DNA of 64,000 nt from Oscarella lobularis (Eukaryota; Porifera; Homoscleromorpha; Homosclerophorida; Oscarellidae), in the NCBI RefSeq assembly GCF_947507565.1, contig NC_089179.1:496001-560000 (forward strand), written 5' to 3'. The translations under genes and the position numbers were made by a program. The notes under the pieces are model-generated. The model searched no databases. It was not told the origin of the DNA and saw nothing but the letters and a program-made list of their open reading frames with translations. This document shows positions 1-11,020 of this stretch, one piece after another (the stretch's first letter is position 1; every line of letters starts with the position of its first letter).

Positions 1-185
1 CTCTTTTCCCACGACCAGACCCATCAAGTTGCTGTCGACTTCGACGCAACGCACAATTGTTCCGTCATAGCTATCTTCGGCTCTATGCACGACGCAAAAT
101 GAAAAAATACTTGGGCGAAAGTCTTTGCAACGAACCTTCGTGGAAACCCTCTGCCGTAGCCAACTCGCCTGCCTCGAAACGCCAT
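1..185 (-). CDS. 5' end of an Arg/Gly-rich KH-domain protein (partial)
   Basis: The start codon is at 185 and the gene runs off the left edge. Exon 1 encodes a short basic Arg/Gly-rich segment starting MAFRGRRVGYGRGF. A 53-bp intron (GTTCGT...CATAG on the minus strand, about 82-134) joins it in frame to an exon reading GTIVRCVEVDSNLMGLVVGK. That second part has the strand-then-GxxxGK form of a KH RNA-binding domain. An RG-rich N-terminus followed by KH resembles DDX43-type helicases or other single-KH proteins, but no helicase motif lies in the window, so the family is undecided. The KH match is what I see; the splice join is inferred from frame continuity. Confidence 0.5.
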
Positions 186-351
186 TCTCACGGTGGACCA
201 CACGCCACGCCACCGGAAAAATACTAAAATAGGCAAAAGTACACTTGACTCCCGTATACATGTGTTGGAGGGCTAGTTATTCACGTGACAATGACGTAAA
301 ATTCTCTATCGGACTTGAAGAAGGTTTCATAGAAACCGTTGACCTTGCATC
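186..351. promoter_or_regulatory. Divergent intergenic region between KH gene and CXorf65-like gene
   Basis: Only 166 bp separate two start codons that point away from each other, so this segment must hold both core promoters and both 5' leaders. I see no clear TATA box. A CACGTGAC E-box-like word lies near 282. Confidence 0.45.
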
Positions 352-1123
352 ATGTTCATAACTGTTCGCTTTGGTGATGATATACATTCATCCCGTGGAA
401 AGAACAGCTTGATTGAGTGTCCATCTCTGTAGATGATCGGAAGGAATTACTAAATGCCAAATGCAGAGCACACGTGCTGTTGGAGTACATCAGACAGCGT
501 TGCCAAAAGCTCTGCTGCGAAGACGGTGGGTTGTCCAGTGACGTTGAGTACATTTTCATAGGATCGTTGCAGATGTTCTTGATCTGTGTGACGAAAATGG
601 CATTATAAAAAATTTACGATACAGAATGATGAGTTACGCGAGCGAATTCCTTCCCAGCAGGGGCAGCTACGTGTTGGTGAAAGTAGAAACAAGTACCTAG
701 ACAAAAACATTTCGCACCTCCTCTATCCAAAACCACTTGCTGTCTTGCAGCTTCCGAGGGCAAGACCGTGTGCACAGCATTGGTGAATGATCCCGATTTC
801 AGAGGTAGAACTTTTAGCTTATACAGTAGGACCAATAATAACGACGGTCCACTCTAGTGAAATCGATTTCGTTTGACGCCCAATCAGAAGATTCGCGGGC
901 ATCAACTCAGTCGCCAGGAAAAGGAACGCACTATCAGACGTCAAATCGTGCAGCAGAGGGAAGCGGAACTAGCAGCAGTAGCAGCAGAGCACAACCGTCG
1001 GCCGGTGGAGGCGGCAACTTGAAGCACAAGGCTACTATCTCCCATGCGGGAGCCTCGCTGCAGCGTAATCCTGCAATTAAGAAAGCCGGCAGCGCAGGCA
1101 AGCGCAATAGCGTAGCAAAGTGA
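352..1123 (+). CDS. CXorf65/C22orf15-like small protein
   Basis: Five exons (352-373, 433-525, 573-692, 751-804, 858-1123) join in frame to a 184-residue protein; the introns are only 59, 47, 58 and 53 bp. The N-terminus MFITVRF, the segment VLDLCDENGIIKNLRYR and the segment YASEFLPSRGSYVLVKVE match the conserved core of the vertebrate CXorf65/C22orf15 family (MFI...; DLCDE; YAS.FL..R..Y...KVE). The function of that family is not established. The tail from about residue 98 is Ser/Gly-rich and basic and probably disordered. The stop lies 98 bp before the next gene on the same strand. The family assignment is from remembered homology; exon phases all agree, which supports the model. Confidence 0.72.
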
Positions 1124-1221
1124 GAAAAGCAAACCGAACGCGTTGTCGAGATAAAGAAACGGTCCTCGCGCATGCACTCGCTGGACGACCCCGGATTTCC
1201 TAAATTACGGAAGCAAAAGAA

Positions 1222-2913
1222 ATGGCCGCTGCCGGCGTCCCTTTGCGCGAGTTCGTACGATGTCACAATCTACCGCAGCAGGCTCACGTCGTCAGTGGCT
1301 ACGGCGCCGGCGAATGCGTCACCGTCGTATCGACCGAACGCATCAAAATCGTCGAAGTAGAACAAAAACGCGGCGATCCCGCTCCCGTCGAATTGCCGCT
1401 CGACTACGACGCGGGATTCGAACTGATCGTAACGACGCCAAACGCGCCGTGGGCCGGCTACAAGGAATACAAATCGGTCGCCGACTTGGCGAGCGCGCCG
1501 CCGCTCGCCGTGCGCGCGTTGCGCAGTTGGCGCGGCGCGGACGAAACGGACAGCGTCTACGAGAACGACATCCTCGCTAATCCGACGATGACGAGTCGCG
1601 GTCTAAAAGTAGTCGTGCGAGCGAGTCTCATCAATCGGCACGTCGAAACGTTCGTCGAACTCGCGTTCGACGTCGTCGTGCCTTTTACGACCGACTTGCG
1701 CGGCCACGACTTTCGGCTCGCCGATTTGGCGCTTCATTTCGCCAATCACTTTCCCATCAAGGCGAAAGTGCACACGCCCCCGTCGCCGCGGTGCGCCGCC
1801 GCGACGCCCGCCGTCGCCGTCACCGGTTCGACTTGGCAATTTCTCGCCGTGCGAGATCGTCTCGACGTCCAGCTCTTTCGGGAACGCGATCAGCAATCGT
1901 TTCTTTTTGACGCCGACGCGGAGATTCGCGTTCGTCTTGCCAACGACGACGACTTTGATGAGCCAGTTGGAGATTATGTCAATGCTGGCTTTGAGCCAGT
2001 TACAGATTATATCAATGCTGAAACTGTCGCCGCGATCAGGGGTCCCCTGCTTCCTTTGCCGCCGCAGTCCTACCCTATCGACGACGACGACTATACCTCC
2101 ATGTTGGAAAATCCTGTTGGAGAGCTGCGAAAGATGCTATCCGAAAAGACGTCTGTGATTGAAAAGCTCAATAAGCAATTGCAATCGTACGAGTTCCAGT
2201 TGACGAACAGCGAGCAGGAGATGACGCAGCTGCAGGCTCAGTTGGACGAAAACGGACACGAGCTCATCAGAAAGACGGAAGAAGTCAACGCGATACGCGG
2301 TGAGTTGAAGGGCGTCGAACAAGAGCGCGATCACTGCGCAAATAATCTGTTGACGGCTGAGCAGCGAATTGGTCAATTGCGAACCCAGTTGGATGCGTTG
2401 GAGTCGCAGCGGCAGCAGCAAGTCAAACGGCTTCAGGAGGACGTTTGTCAACTGACGACCGAACTTGAGCGATATCAAACCGAAGAATCAACGAAGATGG
2501 CTGATGAATTGCAGGAGGAATTTGAGAAAGATCGTCTGAAGGCGGACAAGAGAAAGGCGGAGGAGAAAGTCGTTGAACTGACTGAACGGTTGAAAGGCTG
2601 CACATGCTCCGTCGTCAAAGAGGACGCCAATAAGAAGTCAAAACCCTCCTCTTCGGAGCCCCCGTCGGTGCGGCCGCGTCAGAAGAAGCATTCCTCCCCT
2701 CAGCCGCCGCCGCGACGAAGACCGCCGCCGACGACGCCGCTCAGTCCCGCTCCGCCGGCCAGTTCCGTTGCGCCGCCGCCGCCACCGCCGCGCAAGGATG
2801 CCCCTGCCTTGCAGGACGGAAGCTCGTCGCCTCGTCCAACGCCGCGGCCAAGGAAACAGGATTTAGGCCCGTCGCCTCGTCCAATGCCGCGACCGAGAGA
2901 AAACAATTCGTAG
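1222..2913 (+). CDS. Intronless CABIT-domain adaptor (THEMIS/GAREM-like)
   Basis: One uninterrupted frame of 563 residues. Residues 1 to about 260 look like a CABIT module: an opening LPQQAHVVSGYG, then a strand ending in LPLDYDAGFELI, and a second half with a similar fold pattern. CABIT proteins such as THEMIS and GAREM act as cytoplasmic adaptors in tyrosine-kinase signalling and bind GRB2. Three YxN motifs (YEND near 113, YVNA near 252, YINA near 264) fit the GRB2 SH2 consensus. Residues about 300-460 form a coiled coil rich in Q, E, L and K. The last 85 residues are proline-rich with repeated PRPxPRPR motifs suitable for SH3 domains. Lack of introns contrasts with its neighbours. An orthologue of a specific vertebrate gene cannot be assigned. 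Confidence 0.7.
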   Translation: MAAAGVPLREFVRCHNLPQQAHVVSGYGAGECVTVVSTERIKIVEVEQKRGDPAPVELPLDYDAGFELIVTTPNAPWAGYKEYKSVADLASAPPLAVRALRSWRGADETDSVYENDILANPTMTSRGLKVVVRASLINRHVETFVELAFDVVVPFTTDLRGHDFRLADLALHFANHFPIKAKVHTPPSPRCAAATPAVAVTGSTWQFLAVRDRLDVQLFRERDQQSFLFDADAEIRVRLANDDDFDEPVGDYVNAGFEPVTDYINAETVAAIRGPLLPLPPQSYPIDDDDYTSMLENPVGELRKMLSEKTSVIEKLNKQLQSYEFQLTNSEQEMTQLQAQLDENGHELIRKTEEVNAIRGELKGVEQERDHCANNLLTAEQRIGQLRTQLDALESQRQQQVKRLQEDVCQLTTELERYQTEESTKMADELQEEFEKDRLKADKRKAEEKVVELTERLKGCTCSVVKEDANKKSKPSSSEPPSVRPRQKKHSSPQPPPRRRPPPTTPLSPAPPASSVAPPPPPPRKDAPALQDGSSSPRPTPRPRKQDLGPSPRPMPRPRENNS

Positions 2914-3066
2914 TGCACGTTTCTTTTTCATTTCTTTTAATGTCGTTTTTTTGAAACTGGACTGACTGCGGTCACAGAGATTTTGACATACTCAATATTG
3001 CGTTTAGAGCAGATCTACAGTAAATAAAGATTTGTATGTTATAAAAAGAAGGTACAGTACAATGTC

Positions 3067-4955
3067 TTACTCTGCGTCTTTCTGCTGCTGCGCTAGCCGT
3101 TCCTACAGAGAGACAGATACTGGGTGCATTTTGCCTGCTGATTGCTTGTGCCGCTCTCACCTTGTGCGCCTGACTAGGGGTTTTCGCTATTTTTTCTTTG
3201 AGATCAACAAGTTGAGCTCGGTATCCCCATTCGTTGTGCCACACACGTATGTGCTTGTCTTCTCCGCCAGCAGACGCTAAGTACCTGCCAAGAGGGTCCC
3301 AAGCCAGGCTGGTAACCGCATCTGGAAAGAAATCTCAAAGCCAACCCTTTTAGAAACGTGCAACGTATAGGTTTACTTGCGTGGACGTTGTTCAGCTGGC
3401 CTACGAGCAAACCGTCCAACGTGTTGAATATTTGAATGCTCATTTGGCAAGTTATGGCTACTACTAAGCCCTCGGGAGACAGGGATATAATACTAGGGCC
3501 CTGGTGATCGTATTGAGCTGTGACAAGAATGCGAGGATCCTGTTGCTCTTTGTAGTGCACTAGAACAGAACACCTGCAAAAAGACTCTGCGATGACTTCG
3601 TTCTTATACCATCAATATTCCAAAATTTCCAACTTCCGTCTTTTGACACGGTTGCGGCCCTTTTCAGACAATATTAGAGCTGCTGACGACACCTCGCTTC
3701 CTTCTCTCGCGTACCTTGTTGAATCTTTTGAAAAACTCACGCCATACACCGATGCAGTGTGTCCTTTCAATTCCATGGCTCTGACAAGCTAGCCACAGCA
3801 GCAATAAAGACAGGGCGTCAAAGTTTAACTGTACTCAATTCACCGCGCGAAACGCATCGCTCTTGTCAAACTCCACTTCCCATAATTTTACATCAGGTGT
3901 AAATCCTAAGTACTCCACTGTAAGAGAGAGTCCAACAGCAGATTTTTCTACTAAATTCACCGGTAGTTGCAACAAAACGTCCGCATGGCGATACAGTAGC
4001 GAAGGTATTTTTTGCCTGCTTTGTATCTCCTCGTGCAAGAACCTCGCCTGAGAATCAACTAAAGATATGGTCAGGTAACCCGTTTGCACCGACCTTTCAA
4101 ATTCCAAATAATAAAACTCGTGTCCCGATAACAGGTCAAAATAAAACGACCGTTGGACGCTATAGATGCCAAAAGAATAGCCTCCTTGTGTTCCTAGAAA
4201 TATCACCAAGAGAGTTCATTTGAACTACTGTATATTCTAATTGAAATTCCGTGGCCTTGCCTGTGGAAAGTCCAGTACAGCACTACACGAACCTGACCCG
4301 TCCTTCTTTCTCATCACTTTGAAAACGCGAACCGTGTTGCAATCATCAACAGCTGCAACCACAGCTCTGCACATAGAGAGGTAAGAGACACTGCGTTTTC
4401 TATGCCTTATTTATACTTCGAATCCGGACTGAAGCTGACCGTTTTAGCGTAATCGAGTTCGACATTGGCACGAATGTACCTGCTTACGTCATTAGGAAAG
4501 AGATTGGATATTTTTAGTGAAAGAATGACTTGTGGTTGCTCTCTAAGAAATCTTTTGGGTTCCATATCCGGATGGTGCGATCTTAGAAAGAACGTCGATG
4601 CCTTTCCTTTTTCGTCCTTTCGAAAATTCTCACCGTCTGAGCAGGATGCTAAACACTTTCCGTCTGGGCTGAAATTCAAACTTAGAACCGATCCTGTGTG
4701 GCCTTTGAGATCTGCGGCTTGTAGGGGATGCTTTTCGACCGCCGGAGTGCGCCCCTTCTTCTGCATAGGTCCTCGTCTCCTGCGTAAGCCTTCCTCTTGC
4801 GTTTCTTCTGAGTTTTCGGCGTTCTGCTGCGGTTTTTCATCGGGTTCGGCCTCTTTTTTGCTGTCAGATCCATAGCCAATCCATTTAAGAAGTGCTGCGA
4901 TGATAAGAAGCGCTGCTCCGACGCCCAAGCAGAAATAGAGCCATTGTGAGTCCAT
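3067..4955 (-). CDS. TBL2: Transducin beta-like protein 2 (ER membrane WD40 protein)
   Basis: The N-terminus MDSQWLYFCLGVGAALLII is a membrane anchor, followed by an acidic/basic linker and WD repeats (LKGHTGSVLSLNFSPDGKCL; NVELDYAKTVSFSPDSK; LGFTPDVKLWEVEFD; HYKEQQDPRILVTAQYD). This order and wording match TBL2, an ER-anchored WD40 protein linked to the PERK stress response. A start ten codons upstream is possible, but the chosen Met sits directly before the anchor. The last exon is best placed at 3067-3102, after a 58-bp intron; this gives the C-terminus ERLAQQQKDAE, which resembles other TBL2 proteins, whereas reading through the intron gives an unrelated tail. The start lies 57 bp from the RNF10 stop on the same strand. 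Confidence 0.9.
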
Positions 4956-5012
4956 ATTGGGCCAGCGCGCGTTACACCAACTCAAAACGAATGTACTGTA
5001 CGTAAAGTCAGT

Positions 5013-8000
5013 CTAATATCTACGCTGACTTCCCGTGCTAAAAAGCAGTTGCTTGCCTTTTCTTCTCTTTCCTGCTTTTCTAGTTGGAGAAAGTTGCGTC
5101 GATTCCAAGCTGACATCCAAAGACAATGCTTCAGTGAAGGAATCCTGAAAGGAGGGAACTACGGGATCACTACCGAGCTCATCATCGCCAACTCCACTCG
5201 TGCTCGATGCCGTTTCTGTTTCGTCAATAAAGAGGGAGTGCATCTCTAGGAACTGCACTTTCTTACCGAACGAAGAAGGTTGACGACGTTTCACTGGCCA
5301 CAGCGAAGGAGGAGACGATTTCTTCTGCATTCCCTCGCAGAGAGCCTACACGCACGTCATAAAAGCTCATCTAAAAATCCGAGCGTACCTGAGCAAACGA
5401 AGGCGGCGACGACAGTTCGGTTTCAGTCAAAGCTGAGTCGCCTGAGCAAAGAAGAAATTTCCAGCGCTATTTAGTGCGAAGAAACAGAATGAACCTTCGT
5501 CGTGATCCTTGCCAGGGATAAAAACGGCGGCTGAAGGATTGAGACTAGTCTTCGTTTCTACCCCCCGCACATTGCTTTCTTTATACAGTTCTCTTATCAC
5601 GTACGGCGCACAATACCTCGAAAATCAGGCCCGGTCTTAAATTCGCTAGGTAAAGGTGGATGCTGCTGCACGCCTAGACAGAAATCTGTATGAAATCCAA
5701 ACCATCTCTACAATGGCATATAAGATAGCCATGAAAAGGGATAGGAAACAAAGTGATCTAGCGCTCTAATCGTTAGTAAAAGCAGAACTGCTAAAACAAG
5801 TCAGTCTACTGGCCTAAAGCGCCTATTATTCCCTTTCTACAGTAGCTGTTCTTACCTTGGTGCTTGGAATCAAACTGCGTTTCGCGTTTTTTCTCTTCTC
5901 GAGCCTTTTTGGCCCGTCTCTGTCGTCGCTTCTGTAGCTCCTCTGCAAACAACAAAGTTGCAATATCTCAGATTCAGTACTGCGGTCATTGCACCGTTAA
6001 AAAATCGCAGCGTGGCTCTTGATACTGCGGGAGGTTTCAGTTCGAGTTCGCACAGGGCAAACTGACACGTGAGCGGTAGGTGACGAAGAAATCTGTACCG
6101 TTTGCGCGCCTCCTACAAAAAAACCCCCAAACTCAAATGATGATACAAGGATGATCGACAATAGGTCCTACTTCAGTCTGATTCATCCGCTCGATTTCAA
6201 TAATTTTACCCGTTACCGTGTGCGGACATCCAGTCAAGCCACCGTACTCCTTGGAAAAGGGAGTCATGGCTTGGATTATAACTAACCAAAGCAAAAGCTA
6301 CCTTTGCAAGGCACTTTGTGTTCACAGGATGAATATACAAGTGCTGGCCGTCCGATGCTAAGAGCGAATGTAGGAGAAAAGAGCGACAATTGTCGTCGTG
6401 GCTAACCTTGGTAGAAGTAATACGTATGGCCTTCGTTGCTAGGCATTGCTCCTTTTTCACCCTCGTCCGGACGACTAGCTTCTTCCTCCACCGAAGCACT
6501 TTCGGTTACTATAGCGCCTTCTTTAGGCGTAGAATCCTCTTCGTCCTCTTCGCAGTCAGAGAAGGCCGCTTCATATTCACCAACGTTCTTTTAGAAAGGT
6601 AAAGTCGTCCAATCAATTCATCATATACAGTTCATTTACCTCAACCTTGCCAGCTGACTCCTTGTCTTTATCTGACCGGGTAGGCTTACTGTCGTCGTGA
6701 TCCGTCGTCTTTGGCGTCATCAGTCTCTTTCTCTCCTACAAAGTGACCAGTGATGCTGAATGAAGAAAGAGTATGGAGATTTCTGCTTACGCTCAAAAGG
6801 TGTAAAGCTTCGACTGCGAAAGAAGGATCCTCCTTCTCATCCTCCATCTCGCGTTTTAGAAAGTTGAGTTCTGTTTCCTCGTCGAGAATAATCTAGGAAA
6901 AATTTATCAGGATCATGTCTAGCCAAGCCACGAATTCGTCGTCACTTCTTGCAGCGTTTGAGACGAAGAAACCGACAGCAGCTTTTCAAACTGGCTTGCA
7001 ATAGGATCGGACAAATTAAACGGTTGCCCATTTGGAGGTTCTTGCGCTTGCACTATGGGCATGACCATGCCAGAATGCTACAAAAATAAAAGAATGAAAG
7101 ACGTTCTTCATCCAGCCGTCCTGTAAACCTTTTTCCTCGCCATCAGCTGCATGGTAATCACGTCACCCACAGCAAATTGATGATTGGATAAAGATTTGAC
7201 GCTACGCAAAAACGTCCTTATTGTGAATATCACCCGCGATGTTCTCCTACCTTTTCAAATCCTTTTTCTGAATTGATTCATGGCAGATGGGACATTTTCG
7301 CCACGCACGATCCGACTGAACACAGGAAGCACATCAACTCCATAGCCCAGCTATTGAAGTAATACTCACCAAGGACAGATAATGGAGAATGCAAGGCCAA
7401 CAGAAAATGTGACCGCAACGGGTAATTTTAGCTATAGAAAGGCTGCCGCCTCAGACAAAAAAACAGTACGTAAGCGTCGTACCTGCTCTGGGGGGATAGA
7501 GGCAAATTGGGCAAGACGAAATTTCATGACAGAACATGCGCTAATAAAAAAATTAAAATTATTCATCAACAACGTTAACGATACGTGCTTCCAAGTCGGT
7601 CTCACCACTTGTTCAATCAGGTCCCAATTGACTAAGATATCAGTGTCGACAGCGTGAACTGTGTAGTCACCTTCTTCCTGCACAATGAACTGACAGCTAA
7701 AGAAAAGAGGGTATCCTAGTAAACGAGTCAGTAAAGCGAACCCTCTTACTTTGCCTGAAGAAATTGCTCTTTGTTGAACATGCTACTGCCGCCGTGCCTC
7801 GGCCAGCTCTGCTGACGATATCCACTTCGAGTGACGTCACGCGGAGCGAACGTAAAATTGAGCAGATGATTTAGGGAAACGGGACCGCCCTTTCGACCGC
7901 CACCCTTCTCCAATACGGCCAACTGATCCGCTCGATCCAAACGCCAATCATCATCGTCATCATAATAACCCTCCTAATTAAATGTAATCAAAAAAAAAAT

Positions 8001-8403
8001 CTAATTCCTAATAGAACTATTGCATTACCGAACGATCTTTTCCTCGCAACGGAAACGGTCCCTTTTCTCTCTGATGAACGGATGCGCTGTGGCTCAGTCC
8101 GCCTCGGCGTTTCTCCGCAAATCGACGTCGATCCGTCGACTTGGTGGCGGAACCACCGCCGCGCGGCCAATCGGACGTCGCTGGACCCTTGCCGGCGGCT
8201 GCAGAAGGGAGGTAATTAATTAAAAAGGGGGCCCCAGTTTGACTTTTGACTGTTATTCCACCTCTGCGATCGTCGCATCGAAGTTTTACCGCTTGGTTAC
8301 CGGTGCGATGCGCTTGCGATTGCTGTTCGCCGTTCTCGCCCATTTTTGGACGAGCGCGGGGCATTGCGTAATGCTGCGAAGAGATAGACGGTTCTCTTGA
8401 CAA
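5013..8403 (-). CDS. RNF10: RING finger protein 10 (E3 ubiquitin ligase)
   Basis: Many short exons. In order: a basic, Gly/Arg-rich N-terminus; [33 protein letters not shown]; a RING finger with CPICL, then [17 protein letters not shown] and [17 protein letters not shown]; a Glu/Lys-rich coiled coil; [38 protein letters not shown]; and a C-terminus [14 protein letters not shown]...GKQLLFST. Each block matches vertebrate RNF10 in the same order. RNF10 is a RING E3 ligase acting on stalled small ribosomal subunits. The start is uncertain: Met codons at 8403, 8364 and 8343 are all in frame. Long introns between about 5480 and 5900 show no coding signal. The 3' end abuts TBL2. Confidence 0.9.
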
Positions 8404-9001
8404 TAGCAGTGCGTCGATTTGCTCTTCTAGCGGCCATTTGTTCAGCAGACAGTCGTTGAAGCCATTCTGAAGTGAATTCGTCGTTCGTTTTTCGATTTCT
8501 CTTGCGTCTGAATGAGCTAGGCGGTGTATATACGCAAAATGCGCGAAAGGCGTCCTTTAGAAGGTCGAGTCGCTTGCGACAGCAACGAAATACGCTCCAA
8601 GACGACGTTTGGAGCGAACCAGGGGCTTGCGTTCCCGGACGATAAATAGCACGTGCTTGAATACAATGTAACACCCGTATTCGCGACGAAAATAAGCGCA
8701 AGTCAATTGCAAGTGCTTGTCATCTCTTTCGTTCACGTAACCAGACAGCACAATTCACTTCCAAAAAGGTTACCTCACTATTAAGCGGAAGTGATGCGGG
8801 TGTGACGTCATCAAACTCCAGCAAGAGTAGAAACACGCGCATCATCTCAGTCTCCGCTATAATCCAGTGAGAAAGTGGGACTTTGTCGCCGCGCCCGTCG
8901 TTATATTCCGTTCCGTTTCGTCTTTCTCTCGCGCGTGTGGGGGCCCCCACGTGGGGTTGATGATACCTGTTTCTATGACACCGACAACGTTCCCTAGATC
9001 G
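8404..9001. promoter_or_regulatory. Divergent spacer between RNF10 and the RLA-motif gene
   Basis: About 600 bp with no convincing coding exon. The + strand frame is open from 8867 to 9001, but its codons read as 5' leader. It holds the presumed promoters of RNF10 (-) and the gene at 9002 (+). CACGTG lies at about 8949 and TGACGTCA (a CRE-type palindrome) at about 8803. Confidence 0.4.
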
Positions 9002-10728
9002 ATGACCGCGTCGGACGCAGAGACGCTCGTTGCAGACGTCGAACGACTCACTCATAGGGAATTGGACATCTACGCGCGACGGTTCCGGGTTCAAGACTGG
9101 TCTCTCTTTCTCGACGACTTTCAATCGCAAATCGTTCCCGACAACGCATCGTCATCGTCCCGAGTGGCACGTCAACGGCGTCGGACCAACTGGCCGCGAT
9201 TCGTTTGCGCGAAGACGGGGCGTCACTTTCAGTTGGAGCATCTTCAGAAAGCTTATCTCAGCGGCTCGAGCCGTCCGGCGGTCCGGTCAGAAGCGAAAAC
9301 CAATAGGGTCGTCTCTCAGCTCCAGGAGGTGGCACCCGGAGATCGACGGAGAGCCGCCGCCGGTGAAAGACGACCTACGAAATCAATAGGGGGAAGGGTC
9401 TCGGAAGTTCTTGATTCCACGAGTTTTGAGAGTACCTCTGCTGGATGCAATGAGAACGTGGCGCGGAGTTTGGACTCGCCAGATAGCGGCAAAAAGGAGG
9501 AAGTCTTTTATAGGCTCAGTCGACCGAAGCATACTCCTCCGCGATTGAATTCGAAACTGTTGTCTACGAGTGATGCCAACACTCGTAGCCAGTCCGTTTT
9601 TCCTTTGAAAAATCCCGAGCTTTTTGACCGGCTCGCGGCTCCGAGAAGTGCCGGTCCGCTTTCTTATCGATTCGCGTATCCTACTCAGCTAAAAACAGAG
9701 GAGAAGAGGAAGCACAAGTCTGTCGGTTACGACTTGTTTGAAAGACTTGCCAAGCCGAAAATTCGCCTGCATACGACGAGCTGGCCATCGAATGCAAAGG
9801 AACGCAGCAACGTCAACAGAAATCCCATTCTAAGCACGGGAAGAAGCGTCAGTGGCGTATCATCTCGGAGACAATTGAGTGAGCGCCGTTCTACACAAGG
9901 TCTCAATGACGACGCTTCGTTCAAGTTGGCAGTTGACTCTATTATCGCTCGAAGACACTCTCGAATGTACAGTTCGGCGACGCTGGATCCTCTTGAAGTG
10001 ACTCGAGAAGCGTCTTGCCTGCTTGAAGACAACAACTCTGACAAAGAATCAAATATAGGCAAGGATGACGATGACAACGACGATGACCTGTTTCTCTCGA
10101 GCGACGAAGAGGAAGAGCAACAGGACGACGATGGTGACGACACATTTCCAGATGAATTACCTTCAAGAAATGATGAAGTTCGTGGACATTTAAAAATACT
10201 CAAGATCTAAAAATCACTTTCACGTAATCTAGGATAGCAGAACAATTGACCAAGACATACCTGTGATCAGGAGATCCTCAACTAAACGCCAATCACGAAG
10301 TTAGCTGGTCAAGAGCTTGGGAAAAATATCTAACTCTTCCTCTCCCTCTCTCTTAGCGTCGTCTCTCACCGTAGAAGGCATACTCAAATTCGCCGATCTT
10401 CTCCTTGACGACGACGCAGGTACGACGTCTTTTCCCCGTCCCGGGTGGCTCGTTTCTCGCGACCCCATGCTAATAGCCGGCTTCTTCCCATCCCCGCGTT
10501 CTTGATCGCGTCCGCACGCCGCCGCGACCACCAAGGACGCACGCGCGACTCGCACTTTCCGCTCGTGCCGTGGCAAACGGAAACAGGCGAATGCTAATAT
10601 TTATGATTATAGAACCTGCAAACGGAGAAGGTTGTACGGACAGTGCCGCATCCGCTGACGAAAACGAGAACGAGAACGAGAACAGTCCCGTCCTCAATAG
10701 TGAATCTGACCTGGAACTAGACACATAA
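9002..10728 (+). CDS. Unidentified acidic protein with RLA/S-x-P motifs
   Basis: A long first exon starts at the Met of MTASDAETLVADVERLTHRE; an earlier in-frame Met at 8867 would add 45 leader-like residues. I see three copies of a short motif, EEVFYRLSRPKHT, PELFDRLAAPRSA and YDLFERLAKPKIR, spaced about 40-60 residues apart. They recall the RLAxPK repeats of testis/ciliary THEG-type microtubule proteins, but the resemblance is short. A very acidic stretch of Asp/Glu follows. The exon probably ends near 10133 at a GTGACG donor and joins exons at about 10355 and 10613 reading SSLTVEGILKFADLLL and EPANGEGCTDSAAS, ending at 10728. That join is inferred from phase. If it is wrong, the frame ends at 10210. 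Function unknown. Confidence 0.5.
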
Positions 10729-10801
10729 GATTTTCCAAGTGCCTATTGAATAGTCAGGGAACTTTGGTCGTAGGTGAAGGTGCTTCGTAACGTAATTATC
10801 G

Positions 10802-10816
10802 TTATTATTATTATTA
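10802..10816. repeat. (TTA)5 microsatellite
   Basis: Five tandem TTA units in the spacer between the gene ending at 10728 and the SH3 gene. The 290-bp spacer otherwise shows nothing recognisable. Confidence 0.8.
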
Positions 10817-11020
10817 GCAAGAAAAATAGGCAGCAGATAGCCGGACAAAAACGTCCAAACCGCAGTTAAATCAAAAGATGTGTCCTTACGTACGTACGCG
10901 CTTGTCTTTTTTTACCCTATCTTATCTCTCGAGTGCAAACATCCTCCCCACTAATCATATACAGTAGACGAACCTGAAAACGTGAAGAAATTTGACCTTA
11001 ATATATTCTTTCTGCTCTCT

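Noticed and set aside
2972-3244. Longer TBL2 C-terminus by reading straight through to a stop at 2972
   Set aside because: A 58-bp GT-AG intron gives ERLAQQQKDAE and stop, which fits the family better.
8867-9001. Upstream start for the RLA-motif protein
   Set aside because: The added 45 residues look like translated leader; the Met at 9002 opens the acidic helical protein.
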